Source: JAFGUF01 sp040883315 (GTDB taxonomy: Bacteria; Bacillota; Clostridia; Christensenellales; UMGS416). From it: DNA of 64,000 bases. The stretch's first letter is position 1, and each line of letters opens with the position of its first letter. The stretch spans positions 62,001 to 126,000 of the forward strand of contig JBFLKU010000012.1 of assembly GCA_040883315.1 (NCBI GenBank), in the 5' to 3' direction. Below are positions 17,431-26,676 of this stretch, piece by piece. The notes under the pieces are model-generated. The model did no database searches, was not told the DNA's origin, and saw nothing but the letters and a program-made list of their open reading frames with translations. A program made the translations under genes and the position numbers.

Positions 17431-19688
17431 TGAGCATAAAATTACATGATAAATTAACATACTGCGTTGATGGGCAGCCCATACTAGATGATAGCTTGGA
17501 ATTAGCAAAAGGGCTAAACCTAAACGAATCAGCAAAAGACAACACTTTGGCATGGCAGATAATGAAAGATCACAATAAATCAGGCAGAGATGAATATCTT
17601 GAGCTTTCATTTGATTCTATGGCATCACACGATATTACATTTGTCGGCATCGTGCAGACAGCCAGAGCAAGCGGGCTGGAATCTTTTCCTCTGCCCTATG
17701 TTTTGACATGCTGCCACAATTCACTTTGTGCTGTAGGCGGCACAATAAATGAAGACGACCATGTTTTCGGATTGTCAGCAGCACAAAAATATGGCGGCGT
17801 TTTTGTTCCGCCTCATCAGGCTGTAATTCACCAATATATTCGCGAAATGATGGCTGCACCGGGAAAAATGATACTGGGCAGCGACAGCCACACACGCTAT
17901 GGTGCGATTGGATGCATGGGCGTGGGCGAAGGCGGACCAGAGCTCGTTAAGCAGCTCCTGAAAAGAACATGGGATTCTCCTAGACCGAAAGTCGTGGGAA
18001 TTCAGCTGACAGGCAAGCCTAAATTCGGTGTAGGCCCTCAGGACGTGGCACTGGCACTAATCGGTGCAACATTCAAAAGCGGTTTTGTGAAAAACTGCGT
18101 ATTAGAGTTTTTCGGAGACGGCATAAAAGGTCTATCTATGGACTATAGATTCGGCATAGATGTTATGACGACAGAAACCACATGCCTCTCTTCCGTATGG
18201 ACTACAGATGAAACAGTTAAAGAATTCCTCACAGTTCACGGACGTGGAAACGAATACAAGGAAATGAAGCTGGATAAAGTGGTGGCATACGACAAGCTAA
18301 TTCAGATAGATTTATCACAAATAGAGCCAATGATAGCTCTACCATTCCACCCAAGCAATACCTACACTGTTGCAGAAGTTATAGAAAACAGAAAAGATAT
18401 TTTCGGCAATTTGCAGCATCAGGCAGAGGACAGATATGCTAAAAATCATCTGAAATACGAAAGTGCTACCTTTGTAACTGACAGAGGCGTGGAAGTGCAG
18501 CAGGGAATCATCGCAGGCTGCAGCGGCGGCATGTATGAAAACATTGAGTTTGCTGCTACTGTACTAGAGGGCAAATCAATAGGCGTTAATGAATTTACAC
18601 TGTCAGTGTATCCTTCTAGCCAGCCTATCTATTCTGCTTTGGTTAAATCAGGTGCAATAAACAAGCTATTTGAAACCGGCAGCTTGGTGAAAACCGCTTT
18701 CTGCGGCCCATGCTTCGGTGCAGGTGATGTGCCAAGAAACGGCGGACTATCCATTCGCCATACCACACGAAATTTCCCGAATAGAGAAGGCAGCAAGCCA
18801 GGCGACGGACAGCTATCCGGCGTGGCATTGATGGACGCACGCTCCATAGCAGCAACAGCAGCAAACGGTGGTCTTCTGACCCCTGCTACAGAGCTGGAGC
18901 CGTTCAAGTCCGACGCTGTATATGAATACAACAGCAAAATATACGAAAACAGAGTATACAATGGAATAGGCAAGCCAGATGACACCAAGGAGCTGATATA
19001 TGGCCCTAACATAAAAGACTGGCCTTCAATGATAGAAATGCAAGACAACATTCTGATGGTAGCTGCCAGTGTAATACATGACGACGTGACTACAACAGAT
19101 GAGCTGATACCCTCCGGTGACACCTCGTCCTATCGTTCAAATCCTCTGAAGCTTGCAGAGTTTACATTAAGTAGAAAAGACCCTGAATATGTACCATTTG
19201 CAAAGCAAGTAGATGCCAGCGAACAAAAACGCAGAGCAGGCGAAAAAATAGATGATGTAATTATAACCGATGCTATTAAAGCTCTGGAGATAAATGATTT
19301 GAAAAATACAATGATAGGCTCTGTGGTATATGCCAATAAGCCCGGCGATGGCTCAGCTCGTGAGCAGGCAGCATCCTGCCAAAAGGTGCTGGGAACATGC
19401 GCAAACATAGCCCTGGAGTACGCCACGAAGCGCTACAGAAGCAATTGCGTAAACTGGGGAATGATTCCTTTTATCACGGATAAGGAAGTATCCTTCGAAC
19501 GCGGAGCTGCAATATATGTGAAAGGTATTAAAAAGGCAGTAGAAAACCTTGATGAAAAGGTAGTGGCAAAAGTATACTCCAATGGCAAAGTATCTGAGAT
19601 GAATCTATACTTGACGGGTCTGTCGGAAGCTGAGCGGGATATACTGCTGAGCGGGTGCTTGATAAATTACTATAAAATGGGTAACTAA
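17430..19688 (+). CDS. Aconitase-superfamily hydro-lyase of unknown substrate
   Basis: A 752-residue member of the aconitase superfamily, close in layout to uncharacterised YbhJ-like hydratases. Superfamily motifs are visible: SDSHTRYGAIGCMGVGEGG near 150, a cysteine loop GCSGGMYEN near 364, and FCGPCFGAGD near 425 (with the preceding cysteine these give three candidate 4Fe-4S ligands), then TRNFPNREG. A C-terminal swivel-like domain with NWGMIPF follows. The CTNSS motif of true aconitase reads GCSGG here, so citrate is not an assured substrate. The ATG overlaps the stop of the preceding metH (TAATG), so it is translationally coupled to one-carbon enzymes, which suggests a linked pathway. The operon ends at the terminator at 19697. 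Confidence 0.82.
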   Translation: MSIKLHDKLTYCVDGQPILDDSLELAKGLNLNESAKDNTLAWQIMKDHNKSGRDEYLELSFDSMASHDITFVGIVQTARASGLESFPLPYVLTCCHNSLCAVGGTINEDDHVFGLSAAQKYGGVFVPPHQAVIHQYIREMMAAPGKMILGSDSHTRYGAIGCMGVGEGGPELVKQLLKRTWDSPRPKVVGIQLTGKPKFGVGPQDVALALIGATFKSGFVKNCVLEFFGDGIKGLSMDYRFGIDVMTTETTCLSSVWTTDETVKEFLTVHGRGNEYKEMKLDKVVAYDKLIQIDLSQIEPMIALPFHPSNTYTVAEVIENRKDIFGNLQHQAEDRYAKNHLKYESATFVTDRGVEVQQGIIAGCSGGMYENIEFAATVLEGKSIGVNEFTLSVYPSSQPIYSALVKSGAINKLFETGSLVKTAFCGPCFGAGDVPRNGGLSIRHTTRNFPNREGSKPGDGQLSGVALMDARSIAATAANGGLLTPATELEPFKSDAVYEYNSKIYENRVYNGIGKPDDTKELIYGPNIKDWPSMIEMQDNILMVAASVIHDDVTTTDELIPSGDTSSYRSNPLKLAEFTLSRKDPEYVPFAKQVDASEQKRRAGEKIDDVIITDAIKALEINDLKNTMIGSVVYANKPGDGSAREQAASCQKVLGTCANIALEYATKRYRSNCVNWGMIPFITDKEVSFERGAAIYVKGIKKAVENLDEKVVAKVYSNGKVSEMNLYLTGLSEAERDILLSGCLINYYKMGN

Positions 19689-19696
19689 CATATACA

Positions 19697-19725
19697 AAAA
19701 GGACTGGATTAATTCCAGTCCTTTT
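19697..19725. terminator. Shared bidirectional terminator
   Basis: AAAAGGACTGGA paired with TCCAGTCCTTTT around a 5-nt loop. It ends the plus-strand hydro-lyase operon. On the minus strand it contains the stop codon of sdaAA (19709-19711), so one hairpin serves both converging transcripts. Confidence 0.85.
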
Positions 19726-20605
19726 CAAATATCTCTTTCTCAATTTTTCTAGCAGTGGCTGTGTCGGCTATGCCGCCCTCTGATGTTTCTTTCATGGCTT
19801 CCGGCATTTGTCGCCCTACTCTGTCCATCGCCCAGATAACCTCATCGAATGGTACCACGCTTTCTATTCCAGCTAGTGCCATATCAGCACACATTAGTGC
19901 ATTCAGCACCCCAAGACCATTTCTTTTTACACACGGTATCTCTACCAGCCCTGCAACAGGGTCACAAACCAGCCCCATAATGTTTTTTATGGTATATGCA
20001 GCGGCATCCAATGCCATCTTAGGAGTGCCACCGGACATCTCCACAATTGCAGCAGCGGCCATTGCAGCGGCTGAGCCTATCTCTGCCTGGCATCCGCCCT
20101 TTGCACCGGAAAGCGATGCGTTTCTTCCGATTATTGACCCAACTAGTCCAGCAGCAAAAAGTCCCTCTACCGCTTTAGCGTCATCTAGGTTTTGTGTCTC
20201 CATGCATGAAAGTATTGCTGCCGGCAGCACACCGCACGACCCTGCCGTCGGTGATGCCACCACCTTGCCCATTGAGCAGTTCACTTCCATCACGCTGACT
20301 GCATACGCTACAGCCTGGGAAGCCTCTGTCCCGAGCAAAGGATTAACATTTTGACTGTACTGGTCTATTTTCTTTCCATAGTCTCGGAACATCTTTCCGC
20401 CAATTTCATACCCGCTGTCTTGTTTTTTCATGCCCTCTTTTATGGATTTTTGCATTTGCTCAAATGTTTTTTGCATTTTATCTATAACATACTCTCTTGA
20501 AACGCCGCTTCTTTTTGTTTCGTAGCGTATGGCTAGCTCTGCAATAGAGATTTTTTCCTGCTCACATATATTTAAAATATCAGCACCTGATTTAATTATC
20601 ATCAC
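19709..20605 (-). CDS. sdaAA: L-serine dehydratase, iron-sulfur dependent, alpha subunit
   Basis: Catalytic subunit of the two-protein serine dehydratase, which turns L-serine into pyruvate and ammonia with an oxygen-sensitive 4Fe-4S cluster. The 298-residue length is normal. Cluster and substrate motifs include TAGSCGVLPAAILSCME near 142, GAKGGCQAEIGSAAAMA near 186, and DPVAGLVEIPCVKRNGLG near 235. It overlaps the beta-subunit gene upstream by 14 bp, which ensures paired translation. Its stop codon is inside the terminator hairpin. This is a typical energy-yielding amino-acid step in clostridia. Confidence 0.96.
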   Translation of the reverse strand: MMIIKSGADILNICEQEKISIAELAIRYETKRSGVSREYVIDKMQKTFEQMQKSIKEGMKKQDSGYEIGGKMFRDYGKKIDQYSQNVNPLLGTEASQAVAYAVSVMEVNCSMGKVVASPTAGSCGVLPAAILSCMETQNLDDAKAVEGLFAAGLVGSIIGRNASLSGAKGGCQAEIGSAAAMAAAAIVEMSGGTPKMALDAAAYTIKNIMGLVCDPVAGLVEIPCVKRNGLGVLNALMCADMALAGIESVVPFDEVIWAMDRVGRQMPEAMKETSEGGIADTATARKIEKEIFEKDWN

Positions 20606-21284
20606 TTGCCCTCTCTTTAATGCTCTCTACAAACTTTATCTCCATCACTTCTTCATATGCTTCTATGGAGTCTAGAATCTCTTTGCTGATGTCATCATCC
20701 ACCTGCACCACCAGCCTTGCAACGTCGCCCTTAGTGTCTCTAAATACTTTCATAAATGCAATGTTTATCTTGTAGTCTGCCAGAGCTTTTGTTATTTTTG
20801 CAATAACTCCCGGCTTATCTATATGCTTTGTAATTAATGAGGGGTATTCGCCGTCTATCTCAACATCTGTTGAATTGATTTTCGTAATCACTATTTTGCC
20901 GCCGCCAATAGATGAACCCACAATTTCCTGATGAGCACCTTGTTCATCATACATTACTATTTTCACCGTATTGGGGTGTACTTCGCCTAAATCTGCTTTA
21001 TAAAAAGAATACTTTATGCCTCTTTCATCGGCTATCTCAAATGCATCACGAATTCGCACATCATCATGAGCTATGCCCATGACTCCTGCCAGCAGTGCCC
21101 TGTCTGTGCCGTGCCCTTTTCGCGTTTTAAAAAATGATCCATGCAGAAAAAATTCTACCCTATCTATCGGTTTGTCAAATATAGCTCGTGCCATTGTGCC
21201 TATCCTATTTGCACCTGCAGTGTGGCTGCTAGATGGCCCTATCATCACAGGACCTATAACATCAAATATTCCGTAAGTTTCCAT
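20592..21284 (-). CDS. sdaAB: L-serine dehydratase, iron-sulfur dependent, beta subunit
   Basis: Partner of the alpha subunit. The N-terminal domain has the hallmark GPVMIGPSSSHTAGANRIG (start of the protein), and the last about 75 residues form an ACT domain (KPGVIAKITKALADYKINIA), a likely regulatory ligand site. I chose the ATG at 21284 because GAGG lies 5 bp upstream; the upstream ATG at 21305 has no ribosome site. That gives 230 residues, close to known SdaAB. A weak promoter-like TTGTAG/17/TAAAAT lies in the 60 bp between this gene and the sulfatase gene upstream. Confidence 0.95.
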   Translation of the reverse strand: METYGIFDVIGPVMIGPSSSHTAGANRIGTMARAIFDKPIDRVEFFLHGSFFKTRKGHGTDRALLAGVMGIAHDDVRIRDAFEIADERGIKYSFYKADLGEVHPNTVKIVMYDEQGAHQEIVGSSIGGGKIVITKINSTDVEIDGEYPSLITKHIDKPGVIAKITKALADYKINIAFMKVFRDTKGDVARLVVQVDDDISKEILDSIEAYEEVMEIKFVESIKERASDDN

Positions 21285-21342
21285 AAAAACCTCGTTTTCT
21301 GTCATACTAATTTTATCACAGTTAATTGTATGCTACAATTTA

Positions 21343-23394
21343 TTAATGCATATCTTCCGTATCTAGGAAAAATAGTTTGTCTTCTCTGTTTGCTCTGTCT
21401 TCTATTCCGCAGTACTGCACTATTTTGTATTTCTCTAGTATATCTATCTGTTCATTTGTGAAAATGTCATTTTGAAGCATCATTTCCTGACTTTCGCCCA
21501 TATAGTTTGGTCTGTTTATAATTGGGACATCACTATAGGTCTGCATCAAAAATTTCTGATATCCTGTCATAGGAAGCCCCAGCACATCCATCAGATATGC
21601 TCCCAGGTAATTAAGTGATATATCGTCTACAGCATTTTCTATGCCTATGTCATAATTCGACCAGAGCAGAAAGGGAATCTTATAGAGCAAATTGTGCTGC
21701 TCTAATGTTGTGTATTCATTTTGTTTACTAAAATAGTCATCATAGAATCCATCTCCGAATCCAGGGAAATGATCACCAAACATCAAAACAACTGTCGGCT
21801 CATCTTGAGATGAAAAATAATCCAAAAGGCTTTCAAAAGCTATATTACTTTCTTTTATAAGGCTTAGATATAGGCTAACGTTTCCCCTGCTTTCATATCC
21901 TTTTGCATATACCATATCTTTAAACACATTTTTTTCTCTATAGTCGCCATGGTTTTGCATAGTGATATTGAACATAAACAAAGGCTGGTTCTCAGGCTTG
22001 CTTTCAAAAACTTCAATAAGTTTATCATAATTCGATCTGTCGCTTACATACCCTCTGATAAGCTCAGGATTGCTAAACTCATCTATAAAATATGTCGAAT
22101 CAAATCCAAATTCATCGTAGACCAGCACCCTGTTCCATCCGCTTGATTTATATGGATGCATCGCCGCGGTTTCATAACCCAGCATATTAAATTGATTTAC
22201 TAAAGAGTATTCCCCATCTTTCACATATAGCTGATATGCAACGGTCTCCATAGGCGTAAAAGCCATCGTGTTGCCTGTTAAAAATTCGTATTCTGCATTG
22301 GCGGTGTGCCCTGCAAAGGTGGACACATATGTAAAGCCAGAAATAGTATTTTCATCATATGTATATAGCCCTGTAAACAAATCCTCGCTGCTTTCTAATC
22401 CAATCACGGAAAAATCAGCCCAAGCCTCATTCATAATAATTATCACATTAGGCCTATTATAGTTATCTAAAGATTCTATAGAGTCGCTTTTATAGCCTAT
22501 AATTTCTGATGCCTGCTGTGCAGAATAATTTTCCGGCTCTTCCAAGTCGCTGTATTTTATATTTACAATAAAATTCAATGCAGCTCCGTTTAGCCGCGTA
22601 TCCCACATTGAAAAATATAGATTTTCTTGAAATCCTAACGCACCAAGCAAATTGGTGTATAGCATAATTGCTATAATTAAAAATGGCGTAATTACACCAA
22701 CAATCGTTTTTATTCTTTTTGCTTCATATATATCCTTTTCGCCGTGTTTCTTTCGCCATTTTATAATGCCTACAATAAATATACAATATACTACCGCTAT
22801 ACCAATCTGCGATAAGTTTGGCGTGAAATTATATTTTGCAAATACATTTGCTACAGTCTTAAGAGCAAATATATCCATCGGCAGAATTACTCTCCCTCTG
22901 AATTTTATTAAATATATCTCTCCGATTGCAATAGCTGCTGCAAGAGTAATCGTAATGATGGCCGCAATGCTTCTTTTTCTAAATATCGAAATCAGCATAA
23001 TCCATACACCAAAATAAATTGCTAAATTCAGAACTGTCTGCACAGGCGTAAGCATTACAATTTTATCATTTAATGATACGTTTCCAATTGAAAATTCCAG
23101 AATAAAAAATGAGCCTAAAATTACTATAATTGCAAAGACAATATTCGAGTACTTTTGGCTTTTATATTGAAATAGAGCGTATAATATATATGAAAGCAAA
23201 AATGCTAGTGCAGTATTGCCTATTATCCGGGATACTGGATTAAATGAGCTTGCCGTAAATCCACTAAACCACATAAGCCAAGCACTAATAATAAAGAAAA
23301 CTACCAATGTCGCTATCTTTATTTCATCTTTTGCATTTTCATATTTTTGTTTAAATATGTTTTTAATATTTTTTATATCTTTTTTAATATGCAT
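21343..23394 (-). CDS. LTA-synthase-family membrane sulfatase/phosphatidylglycerol transferase
   Basis: The N-terminal 270 residues hold about five to seven membrane segments, then a short linker, then an extracellular alkaline-phosphatase/sulfatase fold, the LtaS architecture. Active-site features: VIIIMNEAWADF (metal Glu about residue 323 from this start), AGHTANAEYEFLTG (nucleophile Thr about 364), MHPYKSSGWNR, FNITMQNHGDY and MFGDHFPGFG. LtaS enzymes polymerise glycerol phosphate from phosphatidylglycerol. A related polymer or head-group transferase role is possible, so I give no symbol. ATG 23394 was chosen from a cluster of three because GGGG lies 7 bp upstream and the promoter at 23424 rules out longer starts. 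Single-gene unit. Confidence 0.88.
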   Translation of the reverse strand: MHIKKDIKNIKNIFKQKYENAKDEIKIATLVVFFIISAWLMWFSGFTASSFNPVSRIIGNTALAFLLSYILYALFQYKSQKYSNIVFAIIVILGSFFILEFSIGNVSLNDKIVMLTPVQTVLNLAIYFGVWIMLISIFRKRSIAAIITITLAAAIAIGEIYLIKFRGRVILPMDIFALKTVANVFAKYNFTPNLSQIGIAVVYCIFIVGIIKWRKKHGEKDIYEAKRIKTIVGVITPFLIIAIMLYTNLLGALGFQENLYFSMWDTRLNGAALNFIVNIKYSDLEEPENYSAQQASEIIGYKSDSIESLDNYNRPNVIIIMNEAWADFSVIGLESSEDLFTGLYTYDENTISGFTYVSTFAGHTANAEYEFLTGNTMAFTPMETVAYQLYVKDGEYSLVNQFNMLGYETAAMHPYKSSGWNRVLVYDEFGFDSTYFIDEFSNPELIRGYVSDRSNYDKLIEVFESKPENQPLFMFNITMQNHGDYREKNVFKDMVYAKGYESRGNVSLYLSLIKESNIAFESLLDYFSSQDEPTVVLMFGDHFPGFGDGFYDDYFSKQNEYTTLEQHNLLYKIPFLLWSNYDIGIENAVDDISLNYLGAYLMDVLGLPMTGYQKFLMQTYSDVPIINRPNYMGESQEMMLQNDIFTNEQIDILEKYKIVQYCGIEDRANREDKLFFLDTEDMH

Positions 23395-23423
23395 CATCAT
23401 TCCCCATATACCCGTCATGGTCA

Positions 23424-23451
23424 ATTATATCAAATATGTACTTCCTGTCAA
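23424..23451 (-). promoter_or_regulatory. Promoter of the LtaS-like gene
   Basis: Minus-strand TTGACA (23446-23451), 16 bp, TATAAT (23424-23429). The predicted transcript start is around 23417, giving a leader of about 20 nt and supporting the downstream ATG. Confidence 0.75.
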
Positions 23452-23479
23452 TTTACTCTGTTATAATAAATATTTTTGT

Positions 23480-23502
23480 CATGCATTATGAATAAATGCA
23501 TG
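23480..23502. promoter_or_regulatory. Inverted repeat between divergent promoters
   Basis: CATGCATT and AATGCATG form a perfect 8-bp inverted repeat with a 7-nt centre. It lies between the LtaS-like promoter and the leuA promoter, 11 bp upstream of the latter's -35. It looks like a regulator binding site; the protein is unknown. Confidence 0.35.
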
Positions 23503-23512
23503 AATATTTTGC

Positions 23513-23541
23513 TTGACAATGTATTTATATTAGTGTATGAT
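23513..23541 (+). promoter_or_regulatory. Promoter of the leuA T-box transcript
   Basis: TTGACA (23513-23518), 17 bp, TATGAT (23536-23541), just upstream of the T-box stem I. Confidence 0.75.
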
Positions 23542-23562
23542 TTATGAAAATTATACCTAAAG

Positions 23563-23824
23563 ACAATGAAGATGAGTATTAGCTATTGTTTTAAATTGTA
23601 GAGAGTTGTTGGCTGGTGAAAAACAACATTTGAAAAATAGTGAACTAGCATCGGAGTCGCTCCCCGAAATAGCAGTAGGCTGAGCCGTGTTTCTCCCGTT
23701 ATAGAGAATAGATATAATATGCTATGGCATACGTATCGATTAAGTGTGTTTGCATCAGCAAGCAAATTAGAGTGGTACCGCGGAAGTAACCTTTCGTCTC
23801 TTTTATGAGATGAAGGGTTTTTTT
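23563..23824 (+). promoter_or_regulatory. T-box leader, leucine specific (specifier CUA)
   Basis: Canonical T-box. The stem I base is GATG/CATC, with an internal loop carrying AGTA on the 5' side and TGAACTAG on the 3' side. This places the specifier codon CTA (Leu) at 23645-23647. The distal part has AGAGAG and GGTGAAAA. The antiterminator core is GAGTGGTACCGCGG at 23770-23783. The terminator AACCTTTCGTCTC with its complement, followed by seven or more T, ends at 23825. Uncharged leucyl-tRNA would switch on leuA. Confidence 0.93.
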
Positions 23825-23871
23825 AATATTTAAAAAGCTAGCTAGGAAACTAAAATAAAAGGAGAAAGCAA

Positions 23872-25527
23872 ATGAATCACAAGAAGTATGTTCCTCACAT
23901 TTTTAGCGGTCTTAAAAATCGCACATGGCCGGACAACACACTAACAAAAGCCCCAATATGGTGCAGTGTAGACCTCCGTGATGGTAATCAAGCATTACCT
24001 ATCCCTATGAGTGTAGAGAAAAAACTCACTTTTTGGAATACATTAGTTGATATGGGATATAAGGATATTGAAATCGGATTTCCATCAGCATCAGAAACAG
24101 AGTTTGCGTTTGCAAGAAAGCTAATAGAAGGCAATTTCATTCCGGATGATGTAAGGGTGCAGGTTTTAACACAATCCAGAGAGCATCTTATCAGAGAAAC
24201 TTTCAGGTCATTAAAGGGTGCAAAGCAGGCAATTATACATCTTTACAATTCTACTTCTGTACAGCAAAGAAAAGTTGTATTCAATATGAGCAAGCAGGAG
24301 ATTATAGATATTGCAATTACAGGTGCTAAATTAATTGTAGAGCTATCTGAACAAAACCCAGAAACAGAGTTCTTCTATGAGTATTCACCAGAAAGCTTCC
24401 ATGCCACAGAGATAGAATACGCTTTGGAAATATGTGAAGCCGTAATAGATGTATTTAAGCCAACACCACAAAAGAAGATGATAATAAACCTACCGACCAC
24501 TGTAGAGGTAGCAACACCAAACGTATTCGCTGACCAAGTGGAATGGTTCTGCAAAAATCTGAGGGATAGAGAAAGCGTAATACTTTCTGTTCACCCACAC
24601 AATGACAGAGGCAGCAGCATAGCTACATCTGAGCTTGCAATGCTAGCTGGCGCAGACCGCGTGGAAGGCACACTATTTGGAAACGGCGAAAGAACAGGAA
24701 ATGCTGATATTTTAGCAATTGCAATGAATCTATATTCACAGGGCATAGACCCCGGCATAAAGGTAGATAACATTGATGAAATAGCTCAAATATACACAGA
24801 GTGTACATTGATGGATATTCATCCTCGCCATCCATATGTAGGTGAACTTGTATTTACTGCATTTTCCGGCTCTCATCAGGATGCAATAAACAAAGGACTA
24901 AAAGCATATGAAATGCAGGATGACGAAATATGGGAAGTTCCATATCTGCCTATCGACCCTCAGGATTTGGGCAGAAGCTATGAGCCAATAATAAGGATTA
25001 ATTCCCAATCCGGCAAGGGAGGCATTGCATATGTGTTGGAGGCATTCAAGGGATATAAGCTGCCAAAAGATATGCACCCAGAGTTTGCAAAATTCGTGCA
25101 GAAGAAAACAGATGAAACAGGAAACGAGCTGTCTCCTAACGAGATATTTGATTTGTTCAGCGAAGTTTACCTGTCAGCAGACAAAAACTTCAAACTTGGC
25201 AAATACAGTATTATGTCATCTGGAGACAATCAAGTAGAGATATCAGCCGATGTAGTGCTGTCTGGAAAGCAGCACAATCTGAAAGCCGTCGGCAACGGTC
25301 CTATATCTGCATTCTTCCACGGAATAAAGTCTATCAATTTTGAAGGCTATGCAATAGATCAATATTCAGAGCACGCATTAAGCGACGGCGCAGATGCAGA
25401 GGCCATAGCATACGTTCAGATATCAAACGGCAAAGGCAAAAAACATTTTGGTGTTGGCGTAGACAGCAATATTGACAGTGCATCAATGAAAGCAATACTA
25501 TCGGCTTTAAGCTTTTTAGAAAAATAA
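23872..25527 (+). CDS. leuA: 2-isopropylmalate synthase (LeuA2 type)
   Basis: First committed step of leucine synthesis: acetyl-CoA and 2-oxoisovalerate to 2-isopropylmalate. It has an N-terminal catalytic TIM barrel (SVDLRDGNQALPIPM near 37, GFPSASETEFAFAR near 70, SVHPHNDRGSS with metal His near 240, ERTGNADILA) and a C-terminal regulatory domain (from about 430) for leucine feedback. At 551 residues it fits the longer LeuA2 class. An AAGGAG site precedes the ATG. It stands alone, with leuB, leuC and leuD not adjacent, under its own leucine T-box and followed by a terminator. Confidence 0.95.
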   Translation: MNHKKYVPHIFSGLKNRTWPDNTLTKAPIWCSVDLRDGNQALPIPMSVEKKLTFWNTLVDMGYKDIEIGFPSASETEFAFARKLIEGNFIPDDVRVQVLTQSREHLIRETFRSLKGAKQAIIHLYNSTSVQQRKVVFNMSKQEIIDIAITGAKLIVELSEQNPETEFFYEYSPESFHATEIEYALEICEAVIDVFKPTPQKKMIINLPTTVEVATPNVFADQVEWFCKNLRDRESVILSVHPHNDRGSSIATSELAMLAGADRVEGTLFGNGERTGNADILAIAMNLYSQGIDPGIKVDNIDEIAQIYTECTLMDIHPRHPYVGELVFTAFSGSHQDAINKGLKAYEMQDDEIWEVPYLPIDPQDLGRSYEPIIRINSQSGKGGIAYVLEAFKGYKLPKDMHPEFAKFVQKKTDETGNELSPNEIFDLFSEVYLSADKNFKLGKYSIMSSGDNQVEISADVVLSGKQHNLKAVGNGPISAFFHGIKSINFEGYAIDQYSEHALSDGADAEAIAYVQISNGKGKKHFGVGVDSNIDSASMKAILSALSFLEK

Positions 25528-25543
25528 TTTATTTAATTAAGAT

Positions 25544-25577
25544 GCTGCTTTATATTTACTATAAAGCAGCCTTTATA
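25544..25577 (+). terminator. Terminator of leuA
   Basis: GCTGCTTTATA paired with TATAAAGCAGC around a 5-nt loop, followed by CTTTATATT; 17 bp after the leuA stop. Confidence 0.8.
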
Positions 25578-25667
25578 TTGTAGTCAAACTATTGCAACAT
25601 ATAGCCAGACGTGATATTGTATTACTTAGGAATTAATAAATATTTTATAACACAAAAGGAGAATATT

Positions 25668-26666
25668 ATGTGGACACTAGCAGTAGATGCTATGGGCGGA
25701 GATAATGCACCTAAGGATATTATCCAAGGTACACTAGAAGCCATTGAAAAAAATAAAAATATAAAGGTTTTAATGTATGGTGTAGAGGCAGAGATTAAAA
25801 AATATATGCCGGAAGCAAACGACAGAATATCAATAATCGACTGTCCGGAAATAATTGAAACCTGCGAACCGCCTTTGATTGCAATAAGAAAGAAAACCAA
25901 TTCTTCACTTATAAAGGGATTGCTCGCCGTAAAGTCCGGCGAAGCAGATGCATTCATATCAGCTGGCAGCACAGGTGCTGTGATGGCTGGTGCACTATTT
26001 AAAGTGGGCAGAATAAAGGGAATAGAAAGACCTGCCCTTGCACCTATACTTCCTACAAAGCAAGGGAAAGCAATTCTTATAGACTGCGGAGCAAATGCTG
26101 ACTGCGAAGTTAAATTTCTTGAGCAGTTTGCACTGATGGGAAGTGCCTACATGGAGCTGGTCGAGGGCATCGAAAACCCAAGAGTTGGCTTAATAAACAT
26201 TGGCGTTGAAGAAGAAAAGGGAAATAATTTATACAAAAAGACATATAAAGCAATGAAGGAAATGGACAACATTAATTTCGTTGGTAATATAGAGGCCAGA
26301 GACACAACAGAAGGCGAAGCTGATGTATTGGTGTGTGACGGTTTTACAGGAAATATAGTGCTAAAAACCCTTGAGGGCATGGCAACATATCTTTTCTCTT
26401 TGATAAAAGAGCAGATAATGCAAAACGGCATTCGCAAGCTGGGATATCTTTTGATGAAAAACGGATTCCGCAGCGTGCGCGACAAGCTGGACCACAAAGC
26501 ATACGGCGGTGCACCACTTTTGGGCATAAAAGGCTGCATAATAAAAGCTCACGGTTCATCAGACACCGGTGCATTCGTTGGGGCTATAAATCAGGCTATA
26601 AAATACCTTGACCAAGACGTCACAAATGTAATTAGCAAAAAGATTGAAAGCATGCACGAAGAATAA
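25668..26666 (+). CDS. plsX: Phosphate acyltransferase PlsX
   Basis: PlsX converts acyl-ACP to acyl-phosphate, the first step of phospholipid synthesis with PlsY. The start is fixed by AAAGGAG before ATG 25668; the protein opens with WTLAVDAMGGDNAPKDII, the family N-terminus. Further motifs are ISAGSTGAVMAGALF near 98, IDCGANADC near 140 and LVCDGFTGNIVLK near 220. At 332 residues it is of normal length. It is followed by acpP and rnc, the usual order. rpmF, which often precedes plsX, is absent. A possible promoter, TTGCAA/17/TATTGT, is at 25592-25620. Confidence 0.95.
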   Translation: MWTLAVDAMGGDNAPKDIIQGTLEAIEKNKNIKVLMYGVEAEIKKYMPEANDRISIIDCPEIIETCEPPLIAIRKKTNSSLIKGLLAVKSGEADAFISAGSTGAVMAGALFKVGRIKGIERPALAPILPTKQGKAILIDCGANADCEVKFLEQFALMGSAYMELVEGIENPRVGLINIGVEEEKGNNLYKKTYKAMKEMDNINFVGNIEARDTTEGEADVLVCDGFTGNIVLKTLEGMATYLFSLIKEQIMQNGIRKLGYLLMKNGFRSVRDKLDHKAYGGAPLLGIKGCIIKAHGSSDTGAFVGAINQAIKYLDQDVTNVISKKIESMHEE

Positions 26667-26676
26667 ATAATAATCA

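Noticed and set aside
18629..19123. 164-codon minus-strand frame opposite the hydro-lyase
   Set aside because: Low-complexity Ser/Pro composition typical of an antisense frame; the plus frame carries conserved superfamily motifs.
17430..19688. Plain aconitase of the TCA cycle
   Set aside because: One cluster loop differs from the aconitase pattern and the operon context is methionine metabolism, so the substrate was left open.
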